NCBI GenBank assembly: GCA_035504175.1
Contig: DATJSJ010000208.1
Location: forward strand, 1-12,969
Direction: 5' to 3'
Origin: DATJSJ01 sp035504175
GTDB lineage: Bacteria > Pseudomonadota > Alphaproteobacteria > Acetobacterales > Acetobacteraceae
DNA length: 12,969 nucleotides
Part shown: in pieces, positions 5,947 through 12,969 of the stretch
Numbering within the stretch: position 1 is the first letter of the stretch
How the letters are laid out: each line of letters starts with the position of its first letter
Notes under the pieces: model-generated
The model's database searches: none
Told to the model about the DNA's origin: nothing
What the model saw: the letters and a program-made list of their open reading frames with translations, nothing else
Position numbers and translations under genes: made by a program

Positions 5947-6642
5947 TCAGCCGCGCCGCCGCATCCGGCCGGAGCCCGAGCTGGTCGGGGCGCCGAGGGC
6001 GCGGCCGCCGAGGGCGCGCACGATCAGGATCACGATCCCGACCGCCACGGTGTGGAACACGAGATCGCTCGCCGCCACGTCGTAGGGATGGATGAACGAC
6101 AGCAATGAAGCCGCGGCGGCGGCGGCGGCGAGCCCGCCCATCGCCGCCACCGGCCCCGGGCGCAGCGGCCGCGCCCGCCACAGCATCGCCAGCAGAAGCA
6201 GCGACAACGGCACCGAGACGCCGACGATGAACATGAGGCAGTGGCTTTCCTCGCCCATCGTCGGCATGCGCGCCGCGGGAATCAGGGTGGTGCGCAGGCA
6301 GCCCATGCCGCTGGCGCCGAGCCAGAGCGCCAGGCCCGGCAGCGGCAGCAAGGCCCAGGCCCGGCTGCGGTCGGGCAGGCTCAGCTCGAAGGCGGCAAGC
6401 CCGGCCGTCAGCGCGGTCACCACCGACCCCACCACCGCGAGCCACATATCCGACGCCCCGGTCAGGCGCAGCCAGATCGCGTGCAGGTCGGAGACACAGG
6501 CAAGGCCGCCGGCCGCGACCACCAGCACCGCGGCCCACACCGCGGTGCGCCAGGGTGGCGACCACAGCCGGCGCACCGGCCGAAGCTCGGCGGTGAGCTC
6601 CCGGATCAGCGCCTCGTGCGGCTCCCAGCCGGCGGCGCTCAT
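5947..6642 (-). CDS. nrsF: NrsF-type (DUF1109) membrane anti-sigma factor
   Basis: NrsF proteins are multi-pass inner-membrane regulators that hold an ECF sigma factor inactive until stress. The 231-residue product has a short cytosolic N-terminus (IRELTAELRPVRRL, about 13-26), typical of DUF1109. About six hydrophobic segments follow (near 33-52, 66-87, 96-113, 134-154, 164-184, 195-211) and a basic C-terminal tail. Its ATG overlaps the sigma factor's TGA (ATGA), so the two are translationally coupled. Cysteines occur at 49, 115 and 135, with C135 in the usual HC context before a membrane segment. The later position where I recall a second conserved Cys after His reads H185-P186 here. Assignment rests on topology, N-terminal motif and partner gene. 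Confidence 0.88.
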   Translation of the reverse strand: MSAAGWEPHEALIRELTAELRPVRRLWSPPWRTAVWAAVLVVAAGGLACVSDLHAIWLRLTGASDMWLAVVGSVVTALTAGLAAFELSLPDRSRAWALLPLPGLALWLGASGMGCLRTTLIPAARMPTMGEESHCLMFIVGVSVPLSLLLLAMLWRARPLRPGPVAAMGGLAAAAAAASLLSFIHPYDVAASDLVFHTVAVGIVILIVRALGGRALGAPTSSGSGRMRRRG

Positions 6643-7232
6643 GACTCGTCTCCCGGCGCGAGCCGGGCGCGCAGCGCCTTGACCGCCCGATGCAGGTTGA
6701 CCTTCAGCGCCACCTTGCTGCGCCCGGTCGCGGCCGCCGCCTCGGCAAGCGACTGATCCTGCAGCGCCAGCATCTCCACCGCCTGGCGCTGGCCGGGCGG
6801 CAACGCCGCCAGCGCCTCGCGCATGCGCTGCGCCTGGGTGACACGATCGAGCCCATGATCGGGGGAGGCGGCGGGATCGGGGTGATCCTCGTACGCACCG
6901 GGATCGTGCACCTCGCGCAGCCGCTGCCGCGACTGGCGCCGCTGCACGTCGATCGCGCGCCGCTGCGAAATGGCGCGCAGCCAGGCGTTGAAGGAGCGCG
7001 ACGGGTCGAACGTGTGCCGGACCCGGTGCAGCGTCAGCAGCACGTCCTGCACCACGTCCTCGAGCCGGTCGGCGGCGACCCCTTGACCGCGCGCGGCGCT
7101 GCGGATCAACGGCAGGCAGTCACGCAGCAGCGCCTCATAGGCGCCGCGGTCTCCCGCCTGCGCCGCCGCCATCAGGGCGCCGCGGCGCCGGTCGGAGTCT
7201 TCGCCCGCCGTGCCGGCGGATGTCGCAGTCAT
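6639..7232 (-). CDS. sigF: ECF sigma factor, SigF type (NrsF partner)
   Basis: This is an alternative RNA polymerase sigma factor. From the ATG at 7232 it is 197 residues, normal for the ECF class. Region 2 spans about 17-97, including DVVQDVLLTLHRVRHTFDPS and FNAWLRAISQRRAID. Region 4 spans about 130-190, with LPPGQRQAVEMLALQDQSLAEAAAATG and a recognition helix near KVALKVNLHRAVKALR. There is no region 3 domain. The reading frame continues up to a GTG at 7343, but those 37 residues look non-coding. The ATG has only a weak ribosome site, so the start is not certain. The stop overlaps nrsF. A SigF-type promoter upstream (7454-7479) implies autoregulation. The family is known in Caulobacter for responses to heavy metals; the signal here is inferred only. 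Confidence 0.9.
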   Translation of the reverse strand: MTATSAGTAGEDSDRRRGALMAAAQAGDRGAYEALLRDCLPLIRSAARGQGVAADRLEDVVQDVLLTLHRVRHTFDPSRSFNAWLRAISQRRAIDVQRRQSRQRLREVHDPGAYEDHPDPAASPDHGLDRVTQAQRMREALAALPPGQRQAVEMLALQDQSLAEAAAATGRSKVALKVNLHRAVKALRARLAPGDES

Positions 7233-7616
7233 CGCGAGGCCGAACCCGCCTTTTGCCAACTCGGTGGAGGCGCAGCATGCGCCGCCCGCCCCCGCTTGGC
7301 CAGGAGCCGCGCCCCAGTCCACGGCGACCCCGCACTGGCTCACGCCGGTCGGCCGCCCGCGGGCGCGTGCCGACCGGGCGGCAGCACCGGGCCCGGATTC
7401 CGGCTTGATGGCATGGGCGTCTCCCGCGCGACGTCGGCCGCGCTGATCGGGGCTTCGCCCCTCCGGCCGCCCGGGTTACCGCGGCGCGCCGGACGGACGT
7501 CACACCGGTGCGTATCGCGCCCGGCACCTCGCCGCCCTTGCATGGGGGGGACGTGTTGCGCATGTTCGCAGCGGTCGCCGCGGCCCCGCGGCTTCCGGTG
7601 ACATGGCGGAGTGGCG
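7233..7616. other. Divergent intergenic region, sigF / map
   Basis: This 384-base gap separates the divergent sigma factor and map. It holds the SigF-type promoter (7454-7479), leaving an apparent leader of about 215 bases before the sigma ATG. A small perfect stem GGCGCA-GCA-TGCGCC lies at 7269-7283 within that leader, and a run of seven G at about 7544-7550. Frames open through it have no recognisable protein character. I see no convincing promoter for map. Confidence 0.65.
7454..7479 (-). promoter_or_regulatory. SigF-type ECF promoter of the sigF-nrsF operon
   Basis: On the minus strand GTAACC (7474-7479) is followed after exactly 16 bases by CGAA (7454-7457). This is identical in elements and spacing to the promoter before DUF1223, and both also share a G before GTAACC and GG before CGAA. 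It predicts that the sigma factor transcribes its own operon. Transcription would start near 7446-7448. Confidence 0.75.
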
Positions 7617-8420
7617 ATGGACGGCGGCGGCGAGGCGAGGCGGATAGCGATCCACCCGCCGGAGGATTTCGCGGGGATGCGGTCGGCGGGCCGGCTCGCG
7701 GCGGAAACCCTGGACATGATCACCGCGCATGTCCGCCCCGGGGTCACCACGGCGACGCTGGACCGGCTGTGCCACGAATTCATCCTGGCGCACGACGCGA
7801 CGCCGGCGCCGCTCGGCTATCGCGGCTTTCCCAAGTCGATCTGCACCTCGATCAATCACGTCGTCTGCCACGGCATCCCGGGCGACCGGCGGCTCGCCGA
7901 AGGGGACATCCTGAACATCGACGTCACCGTCATCCTGGATGGCTGGCACGGCGACACCAGCCGCATGTACGTGGCCGGCCAGGCCTCGACCCGCGCCCGG
8001 ATGCTGATGGACACCACGTACGAGGCGATGATGCACGGCGTGCGTGCGGTGCGGCCGGGGGCGACGCTCGGCGATATCGGCCAGGCGATCCAGACCTATG
8101 TCGAAGGGCACCGGTTCAGCGTGGTGCGCGATTTCTGCGGCCACGGCATCGGCCGGCGCTTCCACGAGGCACCGAACGTGCTGCATTTCGGTCGCAGCGG
8201 CGAGGGCCCGGTGCTGCGGCCGGGCATGTTCTTCACCATCGAGCCGATGGTGAATGCCGGCCGGCCGGAAGTGAAAGTGCTGGACGACGGCTGGACCGCG
8301 GTGACGCGCGACCGCAGCCTCTCGGCCCAGTTCGAGCACATGATCGGCGTGACCGAAGACGGCTGTGAAGTCTTCACCTTCTCGCCGGCCGGGCTGAACA
8401 AGCCGCCGTACGAGGCCTGA
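7617..8420 (+). CDS. map: Methionine aminopeptidase, type I
   Basis: This enzyme removes the initiator methionine from nascent proteins in the cytoplasm using two metal ions. The product is 267 residues, standard for type I without an N-terminal extension. The five metal ligands are visible as D102 (NIDVT), D113 (HGDTS), H176 (GHGIG), E209 (TIEPMV) and E240 (FEHMIGV). The catalytic His is H81 (SINHVVCHG). These match E. coli D97, D108, H171, E204, E235 and H79. I prefer the ATG at 7617 because GGAG lies five bases upstream; an in-frame GTG at 7611 would add two residues. It is transcribed away from sigF and ends facing the glutathione transferase. All catalytic residues are intact. Confidence 0.96.
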   Translation: MDGGGEARRIAIHPPEDFAGMRSAGRLAAETLDMITAHVRPGVTTATLDRLCHEFILAHDATPAPLGYRGFPKSICTSINHVVCHGIPGDRRLAEGDILNIDVTVILDGWHGDTSRMYVAGQASTRARMLMDTTYEAMMHGVRAVRPGATLGDIGQAIQTYVEGHRFSVVRDFCGHGIGRRFHEAPNVLHFGRSGEGPVLRPGMFFTIEPMVNAGRPEVKVLDDGWTAVTRDRSLSAQFEHMIGVTEDGCEVFTFSPAGLNKPPYEA

Positions 8421-8477
8421 CGCGCCACCGACACGACCGAGCGAGGGCTCGCCTCCGCTTTGCGCAGGCGGTCGCGA

Positions 8478-8497
8478 CGGCCGCGCCTGCGCGGCCG
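8478..8497. terminator. Possible bidirectional terminator stem, map / GST
   Basis: CGGCCGCG (8478-8485) and CGCGGCCG (8490-8497) form a perfect eight-base stem with a CCTG loop in the 96-base gap between convergent genes. A weaker CGAGC/GCTCG stem lies at 8438-8451. Neither has a T-run, so termination efficiency is uncertain. Confidence 0.4.
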
Positions 8498-8516
8498 CGC
8501 GGCAGGCAGTGCCGCG

Positions 8517-9227
8517 TTACCGCCGGGCGAACTGCGTCGCGCCGAACAGATTCTCCCGCTCAGCATCGGTCATCGGCGCGCGGCGCTGATGCTCCGCCAG
8601 CACCGCGACGCCACGCTGCACGGCCGGGCGCGCGGCGATCGCATCCTGCCAGCGGCGCACGTGCGGATACTCGGCGAGATCGATGCCGCGCCGGTCGGGA
8701 TTGCGCACCCAGGGGAAGGTCGCGATGTCGGCGATCGAGTAGTCCGGCCCGGCCAGGTACTCGCTCTTCGCCAGGCGCTTGTCGAGCACGCGGTGCAGGC
8801 GCTGCACCTCCTGGGAATAGCGGCGGACGGCGTAGGCCAGCGTTTCCGGCGCGTAGCTTGCGAAGTGGTTGTACTGGCCGAACATCGGCCCAACGCCGCC
8901 CATCTGGAACATCAGCCATTGCAGGCAGGTGTAGCGCCGCACCGCATCGTGCGGGATCAGCCGCACCGGCGCATCGGCGCCGGCTTTCTCCGCGAGATAG
9001 ATCAGGATGGCGCCGGACTCGAACAGGCGCAGCGGCTTGCCGCCCGGCCCGTCCGGATCGACGATCGCCGGGATCCGGTGATTCGGGGTGATGGCGAGGA
9101 ACTCCGGCCGGAACTGCTCGCCGGCGCCGATATTCACCGGCACGACGCGGTACGGGTGCGCCAGCTCCTCGAGCGCGATATGCACCTTGTGGCCATTCGG
9201 TGTGGGCCAGCTCCAGACCTCGATCAT
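8517..9227 (-). CDS. Glutathione S-transferase, YfcG-like (nu class)
   Basis: The 236-residue product is a two-domain cytosolic glutathione transferase. The N-terminal thioredoxin-like domain (1-80) begins MIEVWSWPTPNGHKV, giving T9 and N11, the positions reported as important in E. coli YfcG. E70-S71 (RLFESGAILIYLAE) is the usual glutathione-binding pair. The all-helical domain (about 90-215) carries FQMGGVGPMFGQYNHF (107-122), also characteristic of this group. YfcG-type enzymes have glutathione-dependent disulfide reductase activity rather than classical conjugation; I infer the same here. I chose the ATG at 9227 because GGAG lies six bases upstream. The frame extends to 9293 without support. 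It is divergent from the dehydrogenase gene, 132 bases away. Confidence 0.93.
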   Translation of the reverse strand: MIEVWSWPTPNGHKVHIALEELAHPYRVVPVNIGAGEQFRPEFLAITPNHRIPAIVDPDGPGGKPLRLFESGAILIYLAEKAGADAPVRLIPHDAVRRYTCLQWLMFQMGGVGPMFGQYNHFASYAPETLAYAVRRYSQEVQRLHRVLDKRLAKSEYLAGPDYSIADIATFPWVRNPDRRGIDLAEYPHVRRWQDAIAARPAVQRGVAVLAEHQRRAPMTDAERENLFGATQFARR

Positions 9228-9359
9228 GCGCAGCTCCGGGAATGCGATGCGGGCCCGCGCGGCGCCCCGGCAGCCCGGAGCGAACGTGAGCACCTCGGGG
9301 GATCACGAAGACCGGCCCGGGATACCACCTGACATGGCCGGCAGCGGGGAGAGACGACC

Positions 9360-10232
9360 ATGAAGGTGGCATTTCTGGGTCTCGGCGCAATGGGCATGGA
9401 CATGGCGGCGAACCTGGCCAAGGCCGGTCATGCCGTGGTGCCCTGGAACCGCAGCCGCAAGACGCTGGCGGGATTCGGCGACGCGCCGCCGCCGCTCGCC
9501 GGCTCGATCGCGGCGGCGGTGCGCGGCGCCGAGGCGGTGATCAGCATGCTGGCCGATGACCGGGCGGTGGAGGCCGTGGTCGCGGACGGGCTGCTGGAGG
9601 CGATGGGCCCGGAGACCGTGCACGTCTCGATGAGCTCGATCAGTGTCGCCGCGGCACGGCGGCTGGCCGAGGCGCACGCGCATCGTGCCCGCGCCTATGT
9701 CGCGGCCCCGGTCTTCGGGCGCCCCGATCTCGCGGCCTCGGCGAAGCTGTGGATTGCGGTCGCCGGCGACGATGCGTCGATCGCGCGGGTGCGGCCGCTG
9801 TTGCAGGCGATGGGGCGCGGCGTCACCGAACTCGGCCCCGAGCCCTGGCACGCGAACCTGGTCAAGCTCGGCACGAATTTCGCCATCGCCTCGATGCTCG
9901 AGACCTTCGGCGAGGGCTGCGGCCTGATGCGCCGGGCCGGCATCGACCCGAAGCGCTATGTCGAGCTGGTCAACGATCTGTTCCAGTCGCCGGTCTACGC
10001 CAGTTACGGCGACATGGTCGCCGAGGGCCGCTACGGGCCGGCGCTGTTCCGCGCGGCGCTCGGGCTCAAGGACATGCGCCTCGTGTTACAGGCGGCGGAC
10101 GAGTTCGGCGTGCCGATGCCGATCGCGAGCCTGGCGCACGACAACCTGATGACCGCGGTGGCGAAGGGCCCGGACGATCAGGACTGGACCGCGCTGGCGC
10201 GGGTGGCGCAGGAGCGGGCCGGGCTCGACTGA
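9360..10232 (+). CDS. NAD(P)-dependent beta-hydroxyacid dehydrogenase family protein
   Basis: The 290-residue product belongs to the 3-hydroxyisobutyrate / tartronate semialdehyde reductase family. The Rossmann fingerprint is GLGAMG (7-12), followed by MAANLAKAGH. R31 in WNRSRK, after the second strand, favours NADP(H). The substrate motif region is SSISVAAARRL (92-102), and the catalytic lysine is K169 in NLVKLGTNF with N173 nearby. The C-terminal helical domain is complete. A GGGGAG ribosome site precedes the ATG. Actual substrate cannot be told; glyoxylate, succinic semialdehyde or another short beta-hydroxyacid or aldehyde are all possible. No pathway partner is adjacent. Confidence 0.92.
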   Translation: MKVAFLGLGAMGMDMAANLAKAGHAVVPWNRSRKTLAGFGDAPPPLAGSIAAAVRGAEAVISMLADDRAVEAVVADGLLEAMGPETVHVSMSSISVAAARRLAEAHAHRARAYVAAPVFGRPDLAASAKLWIAVAGDDASIARVRPLLQAMGRGVTELGPEPWHANLVKLGTNFAIASMLETFGEGCGLMRRAGIDPKRYVELVNDLFQSPVYASYGDMVAEGRYGPALFRAALGLKDMRLVLQAADEFGVPMPIASLAHDNLMTAVAKGPDDQDWTALARVAQERAGLD

Positions 10233-10281
10233 CCCGGCATCGGGCATGTGGGCACGCCCCGGCACGGCCCACCCCCCGCGT

Positions 10282-10310
10282 TTCCCAAACCCGGCCCCCG
10301 CTGCTAGAAA
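10282..10310 (+). promoter_or_regulatory. Candidate sigma70-type promoter of yebC-ruvCAB
   Basis: TTCCCA (10282-10287) and TAGAAA (10305-10310) are 17 bases apart, each four of six to consensus. They lie in the 117-base gap before yebC, and the predicted leader is about 33 bases. This is the only AT-richer patch in the gap. I see no LexA-type box, though alphaproteobacterial SOS boxes differ from those of E. coli. Confidence 0.4.
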
Positions 10311-10349
10311 TTCCGACCCCCTCCAGGCAGCGATTCGGGACCAGCGGCA

Positions 10350-11099
10350 ATGGCCGGCCATAGCCAGTTCAAGAACATCATGCACCGCAAGGGCGCCCAG
10401 GACGCCCGGCGCGCCCGGCAATTCGCCAAGCTGATCCGCGAAATCACCGTCTCCGCCCGCCAGGGCCTGCCCGACCCGGGCTTCAACCCGCGGCTGCGCG
10501 CCGCGGTGATCGCCGCCCGCGGCGCCAACATGCCGAAGGACACGGTCGATCGCGCCATCCGCAAGGCGACCGGCGGTGCCGGCGGCGAGGAATACGCGGA
10601 GGTGCGATACGAGGGCTACGGCCCGCACGGCGTCGCCATCATCGTCGAGGCGCTGACGGACAACCGCAACCGCACCGCCTCCGACCTGCGCTCCGCGTTT
10701 TCCAAATACGGCGGCACGCTGGGCGAGACGAACTCGGTCGGATTCCTGTTCAACCGGCTCGGCGTGATCCGCTATCCGGCGTCCGCGGGGAGTGCGGATG
10801 ACATGCTGGAAGCAGCGATCGAGGCGGGCGCGGAGAATGTCGAGAGCGGCCCGGACGGGCACGAGGTCACCAGCACGGTCGAGAGCTTCTTCCCGGTGCG
10901 CGACGCGCTGGAGCGCCGCTTCGGCGAGCCGGAGGAGGCGCGGCTCGACTGGCGCCCGACCACCGCGGTGACGCTGGACGAGGAGCGGGCAGGCACGGTG
11001 CTGAAGCTGGTCGACGTGCTCGAAGAGTATGACGACGTCCAGAACGTCTATGCCAATTTCGACATCCCGGACGCGGTGATGCAGCGCCTCTCGGCCTGA
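10350..11099 (+). CDS. yebC: YebC/PmpR family protein (TACO1-like)
   Basis: The 249-residue product is full length for the family. It opens with MAGHSQFKNIMHRKGAQDA, close to the family signature MAGHSKWANIKHRKGAQD. YEGYGPHGVAIIVEALTDN and the acidic pocket residues of the two later domains are recognisable. Some members act as transcription regulators. Others, including mitochondrial TACO1, help ribosomes translate difficult sequences such as polyproline. It heads the yebC-ruvC-ruvA-ruvB cluster, common in bacteria, with ruvC 14 bases downstream. Confidence 0.95.
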   Translation: MAGHSQFKNIMHRKGAQDARRARQFAKLIREITVSARQGLPDPGFNPRLRAAVIAARGANMPKDTVDRAIRKATGGAGGEEYAEVRYEGYGPHGVAIIVEALTDNRNRTASDLRSAFSKYGGTLGETNSVGFLFNRLGVIRYPASAGSADDMLEAAIEAGAENVESGPDGHEVTSTVESFFPVRDALERRFGEPEEARLDWRPTTAVTLDEERAGTVLKLVDVLEEYDDVQNVYANFDIPDAVMQRLSA

Positions 11100-11113
11100 G
11101 GGGTTGGCGCGGC

Positions 11114-11632
11114 ATGGCGATCCGCCTGCTCGGCGTCGATCCCGGGCTGCGCTTCACCGGCTGGGGCGTGATCGAGGCGGAGGGCAACCGGCTGCGCCAT
11201 CTCGCCGACGGCGTGATCGCGACCGACAGCGACGAGTCCGTGCCGGACCGGCTGCGCGCGCTGCATGACGGGCTGGCGGCCCTGTTCGCGACCTGGCAGC
11301 CGCAGGAGGCGGCGGTCGAGGAGACCTACGTCAATCGCAACGGCACCGCGACGCTGAAGCTCGGCTATGCGCGCGGCGTCGCCCTGCTCGCCCCGGCGCT
11401 GGCCGGCATCCCGGTCACCGAGTACGGCGCCATGGCGGTGAAGCAGGCGGTGGTCGGCACCGGCGCCGCCGCCAAGGAACAGGTGCAGATGATGGTGCGC
11501 CGGCTGCTCCCCGGGGCGGCGATCCGCCGCGCCGACGCCGCCGACGCGCTCGCGGTCGCGATCTGCCACGCGCATCACCGCGCCAGTCGCATCGCCTGGG
11601 CGCGGGGCACCGCCGCCGGGGGGCGCCGGTGA
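11114..11632 (+). CDS. ruvC: RuvC, Holliday junction endodeoxyribonuclease
   Basis: RuvC cuts four-way DNA junctions after branch migration by RuvAB. The product is 172 residues, as expected. The RNase H-like active site is complete: D9 in GVDPG, E69 in VEETYV, and D141 and D144 in RADAADALAVAI. They match E. coli D7, E66, D138 and D141. GAGGGG about ten bases upstream supports the start. The TGA overlaps the GTG start of ruvA (GTGA), so translation is coupled. Confidence 0.97.
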   Translation: MAIRLLGVDPGLRFTGWGVIEAEGNRLRHLADGVIATDSDESVPDRLRALHDGLAALFATWQPQEAAVEETYVNRNGTATLKLGYARGVALLAPALAGIPVTEYGAMAVKQAVVGTGAAAKEQVQMMVRRLLPGAAIRRADAADALAVAICHAHHRASRIAWARGTAAGGRR

Positions 11633-12231
11633 TCGCCCAGCTCACCGGCCGGGTGGAGGCGATCGAGGACGGCCGCTGCATCGTCGACGTCGCCGGCGTC
11701 GGTTATCTGGTGCAGGCCTCGACCCGCACGCTCGCCGCCCTGCCGCGGCCGCCGGCGGTGGCGCGGGTGCTGGTCGAGACGCAGGTGCGCGAGGATGCGA
11801 TCGCGCTCTACGGCTTCGCCGACCCGGCGGAGCGCGACTGGTTCCGGCTGCTGACCCAGGTGCAGGGCGTCGGCGCCAAGGTCGCGCTCAACATCCTCTC
11901 GGCGCTGTCGCCGCGCGAGCTGATCGGCGCCATCGCCGCCGGCGACCGCGCCAGCCTCACGCGCGCGCAGGGGGTCGGCGCGCGGCTCGCGGTGCGGCTG
12001 CTGACGGAACTGCGCGAACGTGCCGGCGCAATGCCGGCCGGCGGCGACGGCATCCCGGCGGCGGCGATCGCGCCCGGCGGCGCGGCGGGCGACGCCATTT
12101 CGGCACTGGTCAATCTCGGCTATCGCCGGCCGGAGGCGCAGGCGGCGTTGGCGCGGGTGATTGAGCGGCTCGGTGACGACGCGGCGCTCGATGCGCTGAT
12201 CCGCGACAGCCTCAAGGAGCTGGCGCGGTGA
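11629..12231 (+). CDS. ruvA: RuvA, Holliday junction branch migration subunit
   Basis: RuvA binds the junction as a tetramer and loads RuvB rings. The start is a GTG overlapping the ruvC stop, giving MIAQLTGRVEAI, the usual N-terminus. Domain I (OB fold, about 1-63) carries the acidic pin E55-D56, identical to E. coli. Domain II has two helix-hairpin-helix motifs, VQGVGAKVALNIL (78-90) and AQGVGARLAVRLL (113-125). A Gly/Ala-rich flexible linker (about 131-153) leads to domain III (154-200), which contacts RuvB. The length of 200 residues is normal. The next gene, ruvB, begins seven bases after the stop. Confidence 0.97.
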   Translation: MIAQLTGRVEAIEDGRCIVDVAGVGYLVQASTRTLAALPRPPAVARVLVETQVREDAIALYGFADPAERDWFRLLTQVQGVGAKVALNILSALSPRELIGAIAAGDRASLTRAQGVGARLAVRLLTELRERAGAMPAGGDGIPAAAIAPGGAAGDAISALVNLGYRRPEAQAALARVIERLGDDAALDALIRDSLKELAR

Positions 12232-12238
12232 GCGCGCG

Positions 12239-12969
12239 ATGAGCGGAGGTGCGGCCAGCGAGCAGCGCCCGGTCTCGCCGGCGCGGGCGGAGGAGGATGC
12301 GGCGGAGGCGAGCCTCAGGCCGCAGTCTCTCGCCGAGTTCATCGGCCAGACAGCGACGCGCGAGAACCTGGCTGTTTTCATTCAGGCGGCGCGCGGACGC
12401 GGGGAGGCGCTCGACCATGTGCTGCTGCACGGGCCGCCTGGCCTCGGCAAGACCACGCTGGCGCAGATCGTCGCCCGCGAGCTCGGCGTCGGCTTTCGCG
12501 CCACCTCCGGCCCGGTGATCCAGCGCGCCGGCGACCTCGCGGCCATTCTGACCAACCTGCAGCCGCGCGACGTGCTGTTCATCGACGAGATCCATCGCCT
12601 GCAGCCCGCGATCGAGGAGGTGCTGTATCCGGCAATGGAGGATTTCCAGCTCGACCTGATCATCGGCGAGGGGCCGGCGGCGCGCAGCGTGCGCATCGAC
12701 CTCGCGCCCTTCACCCTGATCGGCGCCACCACCCGCGCCGGGCTGCTGGCGACGCCGCTGCGCGACCGGTTCGGCATCCCGCTGCGCCTCGTGTTCTACA
12801 CGCCGGAGGAGCTGCGCCTGATCGTCAGGCGCGGCGCCGAGAAGCTGGGCTTCGACCTGACCGCCGACGGGGCCGCGGAGATCGCCCGGCGCTCGCGCGG
12901 CACGCCACGGATCGCCGGGCGGCTGCTGCGACGGGTGCGCGACTTCGCCGCGGTCGCCGGGCACGCACC
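12239..12969 (+). CDS. ruvB: RuvB, Holliday junction helicase motor (3' end cut by window)
   Basis: RuvB is the AAA+ motor that drives branch migration on RuvA. From the ATG at 12239 the window holds 243 codons of a protein normally about 335-350 residues; the rest lies beyond the edge. The large ATPase domain and part of the small domain are present. Visible motifs are Walker A GPPGLGKT (65-72), Walker B D116-E117 in FIDEIH, sensor 1 in GATTRAG (162-168), the arginine finger in LRDRFG (R177), and sensor 2 R224 in RGTPRIA. The winged-helix domain that binds DNA is missing only because of the boundary. Spacing to ruvA is seven bases. There is no frameshift in the visible part. Confidence 0.97.
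   Translation, partial: MSGGAASEQRPVSPARAEEDAAEASLRPQSLAEFIGQTATRENLAVFIQAARGRGEALDHVLLHGPPGLGKTTLAQIVARELGVGFRATSGPVIQRAGDLAAILTNLQPRDVLFIDEIHRLQPAIEEVLYPAMEDFQLDLIIGEGPAARSVRIDLAPFTLIGATTRAGLLATPLRDRFGIPLRLVFYTPEELRLIVRRGAEKLGFDLTADGAAEIARRSRGTPRIAGRLLRRVRDFAAVAGHA

Noticed and set aside
9228..9359. Promoters in the divergent GST / dehydrogenase gap
   Set aside because: No -35/-10 pair with sensible spacing or symmetrical operator could be supported by eye.
12212..12964. 250-codon open frame on the minus strand opposite ruvB
   Set aside because: It is a shadow of ruvB, whose Walker motifs and sensor residues read cleanly on the plus strand.

Overview
This 13 kb window is high-GC DNA with dense, well-behaved genes and looks chromosomal. 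The ClpS, ClpA, phasin and RuvCAB sequences, together with an NrsF-type anti-sigma factor, point to an alphaproteobacterium. A member of the Acetobacteraceae or wider Rhodospirillales is my best guess from sequence style, not from a search. I see no tRNA, rRNA, CRISPR array, insertion sequence or prophage gene.

Layout. (1) 18-3594, minus strand: a phasin gene with its own terminator, then clpS and clpA. (2) 3974-5143, plus: a PBP5-type D-alanyl-D-alanine carboxypeptidase with an unusual His-rich tail. (3) 5168-7480: a compact stress module. A DUF1223 thioredoxin-like exported protein (plus) converges on an ECF sigma factor / NrsF anti-sigma operon (minus). (4) 7617-8420, plus: methionine aminopeptidase, convergent with a YfcG-type glutathione transferase (8517-9227, minus). 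The latter is divergent from a beta-hydroxyacid dehydrogenase (9360-10232, plus). (5) 10350-12969, plus: yebC-ruvC-ruvA-ruvB, the Holliday-junction operon, with ruvB cut by the window end.

The most interesting signal is regulatory. The motif GTAACC-N16-CGAA, which I recall as the promoter reported for Caulobacter SigF, occurs exactly twice here with perfect spacing. One copy lies upstream of the sigma/anti-sigma operon and the other lies directly upstream of the DUF1223 gene. These are the only two GTAACC hexamers I could find on either strand. The sequence therefore suggests a self-contained autoregulated circuit: membrane NrsF restrains the sigma factor, and stress releases it. The sigma factor then transcribes its own operon and a periplasmic redox-type protein.

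A second regulatory signal is a CTGC-N3-GCAG palindrome at the predicted transcription start of the phasin gene. It matches the site I recall for the PHA-responsive repressor PhaR. A sigma70-like promoter and an A6T6 tract sit just upstream of it. Together these suggest storage-polymer control of the phasin.
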